17,358 nucleotides of DNA from CAZIVO01 sp964542765 (lineage in GTDB: Bacteria > Planctomycetota > UBA1135 > UBA2386), in the NCBI GenBank assembly GCA_964542765.1, contig CAZIVO010000078.1, positions 1 through 17,358 on the forward strand, written 5' to 3'. Position 1 is the stretch's first letter; each line of letters opens with the position of its first letter. This document shows positions 7,164 through 14,365 of this stretch, in pieces. A program made the translations under genes and the position numbers. The notes below the pieces were generated by a model that saw only the letters and a program-made list of their open reading frames with translations, did not search any database and was not told where the DNA came from.

Positions 7164-7981
7164 GACTCCTCCTGGCCCTTCTTGATCTCTGACTCGGCGA
7201 CACCCTCGGCAACACCCTCGGCAACCGTGTAGGCGTCGATCATGACGATGAGATTCATGAACCCTGCGACCGTGCACAATGCCACCCCGAGATCGAACAT
7301 GTCGGGGAGATCCGCGTAGCGCATCGGCGCCGTCACCAGCGAGCAGAAGAGCGTTCCGCCGCCGAAGAGCACCTCACCAATCCACCAAGCAGAGAGCTGC
7401 GGTCGATCCACCCCATGGCCAGACGACACCAGCAAACCGAGCGCGAACACGGCAACGACGGCGCCACCGACAAGCAAGCCCTTCTGACGCTGTCCCGCCA
7501 TGACATGCCCGGCACCTGGCACCAGCCAGCTCACCATCGCCGCATACGGCGGTGAAACCGCCGACGTCGGTCGCTCCTGCGCCCACCAGTGTGCGTCGAC
7601 GGCCCAGAGCGCAGCGACCACACCCGATGCTCCGGTAAAGAACAACCCCATGTGTTCCAGCGGCACCGGCGCCCGGATCTCACGCAACACATCGGGAGTC
7701 GCCTCGACTCGCATCAGTGCTGCCACAATGGTGCAGCCCAGGTTCGGAGATTCCGGCAAAAGCTGTATCGCGGCAATGTCGAGCAGGGGCTTGAGAAGGG
7801 AGAAGGGTTCGAACAGTGCGAAATACCAGATGCGGTCCTTGACGATCATCCAGCCCGCGAAAAACAGTCCAACGCAACTCAAGAACGCGAGCAAGCCCCG
7901 CATCGGCTTGCCCAGACGGACATGGGCAGACCCCGGGATCAGCATCGTCAGCAGAATGGCGGAACCGGGGGTAAGTCTCAT
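7160..7981 (-). CDS. Multi-pass membrane protein with duplicated PG-x-x-H motif
   Basis: 273 residues with about six to eight hydrophobic segments. The same element appears twice: LIPGSAHV at 14-21 followed by RLGKPMRGLLAFL, and LVPGAGHV at 153-160 followed by MAGQRQKGLLVGG. Each copy is a helix start with Pro-Gly, a His four residues after the Pro, a short basic loop and a second helix. The protein therefore looks like two halves of common origin with unequal divergence. Similar PG-[AS]-GH helical hairpins occur in uncharacterised planctomycete membrane proteins and in TM2-like proteins; I am not sure of a Pfam assignment (DUF6677 would be my guess). The C-terminal tail has a repeated EGVA. 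It is 103 bp after the C45 hydrolase gene on the same strand and overlaps the next small gene. No function can be given. Confidence 0.75.
   Translation of the reverse strand: MRLTPGSAILLTMLIPGSAHVRLGKPMRGLLAFLSCVGLFFAGWMIVKDRIWYFALFEPFSLLKPLLDIAAIQLLPESPNLGCTIVAALMRVEATPDVLREIRAPVPLEHMGLFFTGASGVVAALWAVDAHWWAQERPTSAVSPPYAAMVSWLVPGAGHVMAGQRQKGLLVGGAVVAVFALGLLVSSGHGVDRPQLSAWWIGEVLFGGGTLFCSLVTAPMRYADLPDMFDLGVALCTVAGFMNLIVMIDAYTVAEGVAEGVAESEIKKGQEES
7166..7173 (-). promoter_or_regulatory. Ribosome binding site AGGAGGAG for the 64-residue membrane protein
   Basis: Read on the minus strand, AGGAGGAG lies directly before the GTG at 7163, inside the last codons of the upstream gene. It decides the short start over the longer in-frame reading. 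Confidence 0.7.
7193..7226. repeat. 12-bp tandem repeat in the end of the PG-x-x-H protein gene
   Basis: Nearly three copies of CTCGGCAACACC (the first with G for A at the seventh position) lie head to tail. On the coding strand they give the VAEGVAEGVAES tail. The repeat stays in frame, so copy-number change would lengthen the tail by four residues at a time. Confidence 0.7.
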
Positions 7982-8084
7982 CGGGTTGGCCGAACAGGTT
8001 ACTTAGCCGCAGTCGCGGGACAAGCGTGAGACCCTCTCGAACACACGAAGAAACTCATCATTCCCCCGCCTTCAGCGCCAACCC

Positions 8085-9347
8085 CTATTGCCCCTCTCCC
8101 GTCGGCGACTTGAAGAGAACCTTCTTCGGCACGCTGTACCGCCGCTCCGATCGTGTGGCAGCGCGTACCATGCCGCCCTCGGCCGGGGTGCCGATCGCCA
8201 GTTCAAAAACCCAAGGATCCCCCCTGAACACCAGACTGTGCAGGGTCCCGAACGCCCGTCGTTCTCCCCGCTCGACAGAACTCAGAGACTCCCAAGCTTC
8301 GGCGACCGAAATCTTGCGATCTCCTCGCGACAGATTTCCTTCAACGCCGGCCGTGATCTTGTCAAACCGAGACTGGGAATCCCGGGATATGGACCGGCCA
8401 TCATCCCGACCGAGAAAGTGGTTCGTGACAACACAGTATCCCTCCACCTCGCGAACAACCTCTTTGCGAGCATCCGCCTCGAAGACGATGGTGGGCGATG
8501 ATGATCCCTTTGGAATACGAGGCAACACGATACGCGAGATATAGCTGATCGGCGGACTCGTCTCGGCGATCAGCCGCGCACCCACTTCACGTGCATCCGC
8601 AACCGTGGCCGTACGGAGAATCTCGCGAGCCGCGATCGCGGTCGGGTAGGACTCCGGCTCCGGTGCGATCGTGATCCTGCCGCTGCCGACATGCAAAAAG
8701 ACCGCCAATCCGCGCTCATTGACCGCCGTGATCCCTCCAAGATATCCCGGCCATGTGACGCAAGCGAAGGCCGCACCTTCGGAAGGATGTTCCACCAGCA
8801 CCAAGGTGTCGTCGACCATGTGCTTGCCGGTGTAGGGCCAATCAAAGTTACGCGTCGTCAACACGCCTCCGCCAACCACCTTGTCCCCCCATACGGTCAT
8901 GCCCGAACAAGCGATCGGCGCGAAGATGTCCAAGGCGTTCGCGACCAGGAGATCCTCGTACATGAGATCGCGATCAAATTCGTCGAGCCGCAGATCATCA
9001 ACGGTTTCCTTGACCCCGCGATACATCGCCCGCATCTCTTCCTCCACGTTTTCCGGATAGCGGACCATCCGCTCGAGCATCTTGTGAATCTGCCCCATCC
9101 GACCGGGCTTCTTTGCAAAACGTGCAGCAAACTCTGCTCGCGCCATCGCCACGACCTCCTTGCCCAGCAGCACTCCATGTGCGTAGCCCCGCTCGTCAGG
9201 CGTCCCCCAGACCCGAAGGATGCGCAGACCATCATGGTTCTCCAGGCGACCATTGACCTCGGCGAGAGACCGCACGCTCTCCTGCGCAGATGACGGAACC
9301 GAAAGAAGACCGGCGAAGACGAGACAAATCAGGTGGCGATGTTTCAC
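8085..9347 (-). CDS. Secreted C45-type Ntn hydrolase (acyl-CoA:6-APA acyltransferase-like)
   Basis: 420 residues from a GTG at 9347. The leader KHRHLICLVFAGLLSVPSSA is a clear signal peptide with cleavage near Ala21. The domain matches the C45/AAT-like family, whose precursors self-cleave before a Cys that becomes the nucleophile. Here that Cys is Cys147 in PIACSGMTVWG, followed by the TTRNFDWPY motif (family R-N-x-D) and GYLGGITAVNERGLAVFLH. The region between leader and Cys147 (GTPDERGYAHGVLLG, then a helical stretch) is the expected propeptide. Family members hydrolyse or transfer acyl groups on amides; the substrate here is unknown. A longer in-frame reading to 9503 would remove the leader from the N-terminus and run over the xylulokinase gene, so I chose GTG 9347. 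Its start codon lies 27 bp from that of the divergent kinase. Confidence 0.85.
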   Translation of the reverse strand: MKHRHLICLVFAGLLSVPSSAQESVRSLAEVNGRLENHDGLRILRVWGTPDERGYAHGVLLGKEVVAMARAEFAARFAKKPGRMGQIHKMLERMVRYPENVEEEMRAMYRGVKETVDDLRLDEFDRDLMYEDLLVANALDIFAPIACSGMTVWGDKVVGGGVLTTRNFDWPYTGKHMVDDTLVLVEHPSEGAAFACVTWPGYLGGITAVNERGLAVFLHVGSGRITIAPEPESYPTAIAAREILRTATVADAREVGARLIAETSPPISYISRIVLPRIPKGSSSPTIVFEADARKEVVREVEGYCVVTNHFLGRDDGRSISRDSQSRFDKITAGVEGNLSRGDRKISVAEAWESLSSVERGERRAFGTLHSLVFRGDPWVFELAIGTPAEGGMVRAATRSERRYSVPKKVLFKSPTGEGQ

Positions 9348-9374
9348 ACGGCACAGGATACCCTCTTTGGCGTC

Positions 9375-10886
9375 ATGCCGGCCTATCTCGGTATCGATCT
9401 CGGCACGCAAAGCCTCAAGGCTCTGCTCCTCGACGCAGACCGCGGCATCCTCGGTTCGGCTTCGGAGCCTCTGAGCCTGCTGCCCAACCTGCCTACCGGC
9501 CATAGCGAGCAGGATCCTGCCGACTGGCTGGATGCCCTGCGATCAGCTGTCAGGAAGGTCCTGGCCGAAACAGACACTCCCGCCGGCGCCATTTCCGCGA
9601 TCGGGGTTTCGGGGCAACAACACGGATTCGTCCCGCTGGATCGTGATCACCAGGTGATCCGTCCGGCGAAACTCTGGAACGATGTCTCCAGCGCAGCGCA
9701 GTGTGCGGCCTTGCGCTCCGAGATCGGTAAGGAACGGCTCTTCGACCTCACCAGCAACCACCTGCCGCCGGGTTTCACCGGCGGCAAGATCCGCTGGCTG
9801 CGCGAAGAAGAGCCCGAAAACCATCAGCGCCTCGCGCTCGTCCTCCTGCCGCACGACTACATCAACCTGTGGCTCACCGGCGACCCTGTCTGCGAGGCCG
9901 GAGATGCGTCGGGCACCGGTTTTTTCGACATCGCCTCGCGCCAGTTCGTGCCTGAAGTCATGGAGGCCATCGCTCCGGGCCTCGCCGGATGCATGCCTGA
10001 AATCCTCGCCCCGGGAGAAGCTGCAGGCCGCTTGTGCGCTCACGCCAGCAGCGAACTCGGACTCGCCGAAGGCACTCTCGTCAGTGCCGGCAGCGGTGAC
10101 AACATGATGGCTGCACTGGGCTCTGGCGCCGTCAACCCGGGTGTCGTCGTCATGAGCATAGGCACATCGGGAACGGTCTTCGCCTGCGCGGACCAACCCG
10201 TCCGCGATCCCGAGGGTGAGATCGCCGCCTTCTGTGATGCAACCGGGCACTGGCTGCCGCTCGGCTGCACCATGAACGCCACGGTCACGACGGAGTTGAC
10301 GAGAAGCGCTCTCGGAATCTCGATCGAAGAACTGGAAGACCTCGTTGCCTCGGCCCCTGCCGGTGCCGCCGGGGCTCTGTGTCTGCCATTCTTCACGGGC
10401 GAACGCAGCCCCGATCTCCCCGAAGGCACCGGCGCCTTCCTCGGCCTCACGCCTACCAATTTCGATCGCGCCCATGTTGCTCGCGCCGCCATGGAAGGCG
10501 CGACCTTCGCGCTTGCCCGTCTCCTCGACCGCCTGATCGCCCTGGGACTCTCGGTGGAAGAAGTCCGCCTGACCGGAGGCGGCAGCCAGAGCCCTACCTG
10601 GCGGCGGATCATCGCTTCGGCGATCGACCGCCCCATCACCACCGGCATCGCCGCCGATGCTGCTGCGCTCGGCGCTGCCGTCCATGCCTGCTGGACCCAT
10701 CGACGGAGCGAATCTCCTGACTACACTGCCGCCGGTTGCTTTGCTGACCTCGAACTGGAGTCCGGTCTCCAGCAAGAACTACCCGATCCACAGTGGTCTG
10801 AAATCTACCGGCAACGCCGCAGCGCCTACGAAAACGCGGTGCGCGCCCTGACCCCGGAATTCCCGAGCTTGCGGTCCTCACCCTGA
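9375..10886 (+). CDS. xylB: Xylulokinase (FGGY carbohydrate kinase)
   Basis: 503 residues from the ATG at 9375, which gives the usual FGGY start MPAYLGIDLGTQS with Asp8. It phosphorylates D-xylulose to xylulose 5-phosphate, feeding the pentose phosphate pathway. Motifs: GVSGQQHG (GQQHG at 80-84; E. coli XylB has GQMHG, human XYLB has GQQHG); PAKLWND; SAGSGDNMMAALGSG with Asp242 as catalytic base; MSIGTSGTV for ATP binding; FFTGERSPD; and LTGGGSQSPTWRRIIA near the C-terminus. Length is normal. An ATG at 9333 in the same frame would add 14 non-family residues and overlap the C45 gene. No xylose isomerase or sugar transporter is nearby, so the pathway context comes from the family only. It converges on the 809-residue protein gene 70 bp away. 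Confidence 0.9.
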   Translation: MPAYLGIDLGTQSLKALLLDADRGILGSASEPLSLLPNLPTGHSEQDPADWLDALRSAVRKVLAETDTPAGAISAIGVSGQQHGFVPLDRDHQVIRPAKLWNDVSSAAQCAALRSEIGKERLFDLTSNHLPPGFTGGKIRWLREEEPENHQRLALVLLPHDYINLWLTGDPVCEAGDASGTGFFDIASRQFVPEVMEAIAPGLAGCMPEILAPGEAAGRLCAHASSELGLAEGTLVSAGSGDNMMAALGSGAVNPGVVVMSIGTSGTVFACADQPVRDPEGEIAAFCDATGHWLPLGCTMNATVTTELTRSALGISIEELEDLVASAPAGAAGALCLPFFTGERSPDLPEGTGAFLGLTPTNFDRAHVARAAMEGATFALARLLDRLIALGLSVEEVRLTGGGSQSPTWRRIIASAIDRPITTGIAADAAALGAAVHACWTHRRSESPDYTAAGCFADLELESGLQQELPDPQWSEIYRQRRSAYENAVRALTPEFPSLRSSP

Positions 10887-10922
10887 ACTCTACCGGCAAA
10901 GCCTCCATCGCAGGCTAACCCG

Positions 10923-10936
10923 GGGATCTCGATCCC
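10923..10936. terminator. Inverted repeat between convergent genes, possible bidirectional terminator
   Basis: GGGATC-TC-GATCCC (or a 5-bp stem with a CTCG loop) lies in the 70-bp space between the convergent xylulokinase and CAP-protein genes. It is short and lacks a T-run, so the call rests mostly on position. Confidence 0.35.
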
Positions 10937-10956
10937 GCGCCGGTCGCAACGCGCCG

Positions 10957-13386
10957 CTACAGTCGGCCCAGCCCATGCTGGCGACTGCCCGTCGTGAAGT
11001 GCCAGCTCATGGTCCGCTCACCGTTCCCGAACTTGATCTTGACCTCGCAGAGGTAGGTCGTGCCGGACCGGAGATGCGCCTTGGGGATCGCGAATACCGT
11101 GTCGCGAAGTTCCATGCGCTTGAGCAAGGGCTTGTCGGGAGTGTGGATCCAGCATTCCACCGGATCGCCCTTTTCGTACTTGCCGCCGCGCTTCTTGCCG
11201 ATGAACACGGCTATGGATGCGTCATGGATCTGCTTGGCGATATGCCGGCTCATCTGCAGGCTGATCGGATAGCCGACATTTTTTTGATCATCGAATCCAA
11301 GCCCCACGTCTTCGAGAGGATTGGGATGTTCGGTGAAGGCGAATACCCGGGGGACATTCTTCATGCCATCGGCCGGCCAGACTACCCACTTGTACTTGAC
11401 CTCGTCCTCACGCGAACGCGGTTCCTCGAGCGAAGCCATATCGAGCACGCACATCTTGTCCTCGAAACCAAATCCGATGCGCTTGATGTAGTACTGAAGC
11501 AGCGGGAACCGGTGATAGACCGTGCCGATCCACTGATCGATACACTCGGCAGAGTCTTGAGCATTGATGACGATCACCGAACGCATCCCTGCGCGCATGC
11601 CACGAGGAGAGAAACCTTCCTTGGCAGGATCTTCCTCGTGCGCCTCGGGCCACACATGATGCTCGGGGTGCTTGCCTAGGAAGAGCGCGTGCTCCTTGCA
11701 CGCCATCGAAGCTTCGGCATCGAGAATGCACTCCGGCAAACCCTGCCCCCACTTCTCCTGACCCGGAGCGAGGCTGATCTTGTTGCCATCCGATGTGTCG
11801 TAGCCGGCGAGCGCCCGGATCTGGTTGAGCCGTGTCAGGCCATCGATCTCCTTGTTGTTAGGCCTCTCGGGCAACAAGGGCGGGCCGTAACCCGTCGCCG
11901 CCGCCGTCACACCGCGACCACTCGCCCACTCACGCCACTCATCTTCGACCTCGGCCAGGGGTACGCCGAACACCTTTTGGCCGATCTTGTCGATCTCTTC
12001 GGGGAAGGGAATCTTCTTGTGCGGACACTCCAGAACGAACTGGTACCACTTGTCCGGATAAGCCGCGAGGCACCAGGTCATGAAACTCCATGTCTTCAGC
12101 CTGGCATCGTTGTCGAATTTCCACAGCCTGGTGCGGGGCACGGCATTGAGCGGCATGTCTGTGCCTGACAGGGCCTGGTCTCGCATCGCCCGCAACCACC
12201 AGTTCGCAGACTCGGGGAGTTCCGTCTCTGCAGACCCCACGGTGCCCTCGGGGAGAGCGCCGAACTTGCCGATGCATGTCGCCTTCAAGAACCAGGAAGC
12301 GGCGTGCTGAGCACCCTCCAGAAGAGCGTTGTTACCACGGCCAAAGCCTCCCAAGGCATAGTGCCAAAGGTGCACGATCAGGTCGTCATGCATGCTCGCC
12401 GGTGTCAACCGCGTCGAGACTTGAGCTGTTCCTCCCTGGGTCGACCAGTTGATATTCACGAACTGCTTCGCCCGCTCGACGCTGGCCTGGCCATCGGCAA
12501 AGACCTGCGGGTTCGCCTTGATGAAGTTCTCCTTCTCCTTCGGCGTCCACAAGAAGCCCTGCCAGGCAAAGTTCTTCACACGCTCGACGAACTGCAGTTT
12601 GCGGGCCATGGCCTCGCCAACGCAGTAAGTGAGGAACTCGAGGCCACGCTCACACCAGAGCACGCAATCATCGGCATTCTTTTGCGTGCCCCGCGTGAAG
12701 ATCGTGAAGTTCGCGGACTTCGCGCCATGAAACTCGAGTTTCAATCTCGACAGCTCACCAGGAATCTGTGCGACAGCCTCGATCGGATAGTTCTTCTTGG
12801 CCAGCATCAGGGCGGTGGTCTCGATGTCCTTCATCCTCTTGATGAAGGCGATCTGACGATCGGTGCCGTAATAGCCGTCACTCTCCCGATGGCCGAGCGC
12901 CAGATGGGCCTCCTTGTCGAAGGGGTCGTAGAGGATCGCCTTGTTCAGGTGCTGATCGGCCACGGCCACGGCACCTCCTTCTCCTCCCTGCAACTCCAGG
13001 CCAAACTCGCGATGCAGCTTGGCGAGCTTGACAGCCGTCTGCCGCCAGCGACCCATCACATCGAACCGCTGCTTGTTGTCGGCCTTGTCCACCCAGACCT
13101 TGCGTTTGCTGGGCGGCGGCTCCTTCCAGTCGCCTGCCTTGCCCAAAAAGCCCAGGGCTCGACGAGCGGATCGGTGGTCGGGATCGTAGCTGTGGATGAT
13201 CAGGTCGTAGGCCTCCTTGGCCTTCGGCCCCACCTTCTTGCTCTTGGCAAAGCCGGCATAGCTCATCAAGGCAGCCGCAGCCTTCTTGTTGAGTGCTGCC
13301 TCGTCCTTCTCGAGATCCTGAGCGGGCAAGGCAACAGCCATCGCGAAACACGCGAGGGGAAGAATACTTGTAGGGATGGTTCGCAT
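10957..13386 (-). CDS. Large exported protein: degenerate peptidase-like middle, CAP domain and Ig-like C-terminus
   Basis: 809 residues from the ATG at 13386, which opens a signal peptide (MRTIPTSILPLACFAMAVALPAQ). The first 200 residues are charged and repeat-like (YDPDHRSARRALGFLG; LNKAILYDPFDKEAHLALG), recalling TPR-type starts of planctomycete proteins. The middle (about 220-510) resembles peptidase-MA-like domains in its end (SFMTWCLAAYPDKWYQF..FGVPLAEVEDEWREWA), but where HExxH is expected it has MHDDLIVHLWHY, so metal binding is doubtful. From about 517 a CAP/SCP-like domain is seen: LTRLNQIRALAG, ACKEHALFL with His566, GMRAGMRSVI and the WIGTVYHRFPLL segment with His625. The final 130 residues look like an Ig/FN3-type beta domain ending in MSWHFTTGSR. 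Longer in-frame starts to 13521 would bury the signal peptide. The role is probably at the cell surface, but unknown. Confidence 0.8.
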   Translation of the reverse strand: MRTIPTSILPLACFAMAVALPAQDLEKDEAALNKKAAAALMSYAGFAKSKKVGPKAKEAYDLIIHSYDPDHRSARRALGFLGKAGDWKEPPPSKRKVWVDKADNKQRFDVMGRWRQTAVKLAKLHREFGLELQGGEGGAVAVADQHLNKAILYDPFDKEAHLALGHRESDGYYGTDRQIAFIKRMKDIETTALMLAKKNYPIEAVAQIPGELSRLKLEFHGAKSANFTIFTRGTQKNADDCVLWCERGLEFLTYCVGEAMARKLQFVERVKNFAWQGFLWTPKEKENFIKANPQVFADGQASVERAKQFVNINWSTQGGTAQVSTRLTPASMHDDLIVHLWHYALGGFGRGNNALLEGAQHAASWFLKATCIGKFGALPEGTVGSAETELPESANWWLRAMRDQALSGTDMPLNAVPRTRLWKFDNDARLKTWSFMTWCLAAYPDKWYQFVLECPHKKIPFPEEIDKIGQKVFGVPLAEVEDEWREWASGRGVTAAATGYGPPLLPERPNNKEIDGLTRLNQIRALAGYDTSDGNKISLAPGQEKWGQGLPECILDAEASMACKEHALFLGKHPEHHVWPEAHEEDPAKEGFSPRGMRAGMRSVIVINAQDSAECIDQWIGTVYHRFPLLQYYIKRIGFGFEDKMCVLDMASLEEPRSREDEVKYKWVVWPADGMKNVPRVFAFTEHPNPLEDVGLGFDDQKNVGYPISLQMSRHIAKQIHDASIAVFIGKKRGGKYEKGDPVECWIHTPDKPLLKRMELRDTVFAIPKAHLRSGTTYLCEVKIKFGNGERTMSWHFTTGSRQHGLGRL

Positions 13387-13585
13387 CGGCAATCCGGCTC
13401 CGATCATTCTGTAACGGGACGGAAACCATAAGCCCAAGTGCCGCCAAACACAGCCCGCACGGTCGGGTAGAATCAATGCCGGGGCAAGGTCTGGCCGGAA
13501 CACGCGCATGCGCCCCCCCACAGCCTCGGGCGGGCAACTGCGGCGAGAGGTGAATCTTCAGCCCGCCGCGCTAAAAATAACCGGC

Positions 13586-14338
13586 ATGACACATTCCCCG
13601 GCGACCATCCCTTCACCACCACGCCCCGTCCGATGGCGGACGGTTCTCGGGAAAAGGTGGGTGGTCGGCTTGGTCGGGGCCATCGCCCTGTTCACCGGAG
13701 GAATCTTGCTCATCACCTTCTCCACGATCAACGGGATGCCCTTTGCCGACGAGGCCCTCGACCAGAACTCCGAGACCGGTGAAGCGCGGGTCATTCAGAT
13801 CGCCCCCATCGAGGGCAGCGATACCATCCGCATCACCTATCGCTTTCGGACCTCGGACCAAAGGGAGTGGGACGGCCAGAGTCTCGCCACCAGCCTACGC
13901 TTCCACGAAGGCCTCGCATATGCCGTCGAGTACCTGCCCGATGATCCCGCAATCAACCGCCTTGCCGGAACACGACGATCTTCTCTCTCCATCTCCGGCG
14001 ACCTCTTGCTCGGGCTGCTGCTCTTGCCCGGGCTGGTGCTCTTGGGCATCTGGTTCCGCGGCGCACTGCGGCTGAAACTACTCCTCACCGAAGGCTCCCT
14101 CGCCAAAGCCGACGTCACCTCTGCCAAGCTCCTCCACCACGTGAATCCCAATCAGGTCAGCCTGCGCTACCGCTTCACCGACCGCCACGGCACGCAGACC
14201 GAAGGCGGGCACTGGCTCCTTGCTTTCTCGGCGCTGGGCAAGCGCCTGCAAGCCGGCCAAAGCACCGTCACGGTCATCCATGACGATGCCCGCCCCGACT
14301 ACAACCGCGCCGTCGGCCCCGAGCACTTCGTCGGCTGA
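13586..14338 (+). CDS. Membrane protein with two DUF3592-like modules
   Basis: 250 residues from the ATG at 13586. Two membrane helices (about 26-46 and 139-157) each precede a similar soluble module. Module 1 (64-124) has GEARVIQIAP..IRITYRFRTSDQREWDGQS and ends YLPDDPAINRL. Module 2 (172-245) has AKADVTSAKLL..VSLRYRFTDRHGTQTEGGHW and ends IHDDARPDYNRA. Both share the order V-x-strand, RYRF/TYRF and a final D-D-x3-P/N-x-N-R element seen in DUF3592 proteins, which have no established function to my knowledge. Starting at 13508 would add 26 residues without hydrophobic character; the later ATG is preferred. No ribosome binding site is visible; an AT-rich TAAAAATAA lies 6-14 bases upstream. It converges on the POT transporter gene with 27 bp between stops. 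Confidence 0.75.
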   Translation: MTHSPATIPSPPRPVRWRTVLGKRWVVGLVGAIALFTGGILLITFSTINGMPFADEALDQNSETGEARVIQIAPIEGSDTIRITYRFRTSDQREWDGQSLATSLRFHEGLAYAVEYLPDDPAINRLAGTRRSSLSISGDLLLGLLLLPGLVLLGIWFRGALRLKLLLTEGSLAKADVTSAKLLHHVNPNQVSLRYRFTDRHGTQTEGGHWLLAFSALGKRLQAGQSTVTVIHDDARPDYNRAVGPEHFVG

Positions 14339-14345
14339 GTCAGGA

Positions 14346-14360
14346 CCGCGTGCAACGCGG
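14346..14360. terminator. GC-rich hairpin between convergent genes
   Basis: CCGCGT-GCA-ACGCGG is a perfect 6-bp stem with a three-base loop inside the 27-bp gap between the DUF3592-like gene and the POT transporter gene, whose stop codons face each other. It fits a shared bidirectional terminator, although no clear T-run follows on either strand. Confidence 0.45.
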
Positions 14361-14365
14361 ATCTC

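Noticed and set aside
7195..7226. Short direct repeats considered as a CRISPR-like array
   Set aside because: Units are 12 bp, contiguous with no spacers, and in frame inside a gene, so this is an ordinary coding microrepeat.
9543..10775. Long open frame (about 410 codons) on the minus strand opposite xylB
   Set aside because: It lies wholly inside xylB, has no recognisable domain and a composition rich in Gly, Arg, Glu and Asp, as expected from the reverse of a GC-rich gene.
12304..13431. Long plus-strand open frame (about 375 codons) opposite the 809-residue exported protein
   Set aside because: No family match or leader can be seen. The minus-strand frame has a signal peptide and domains, so this is a shadow.
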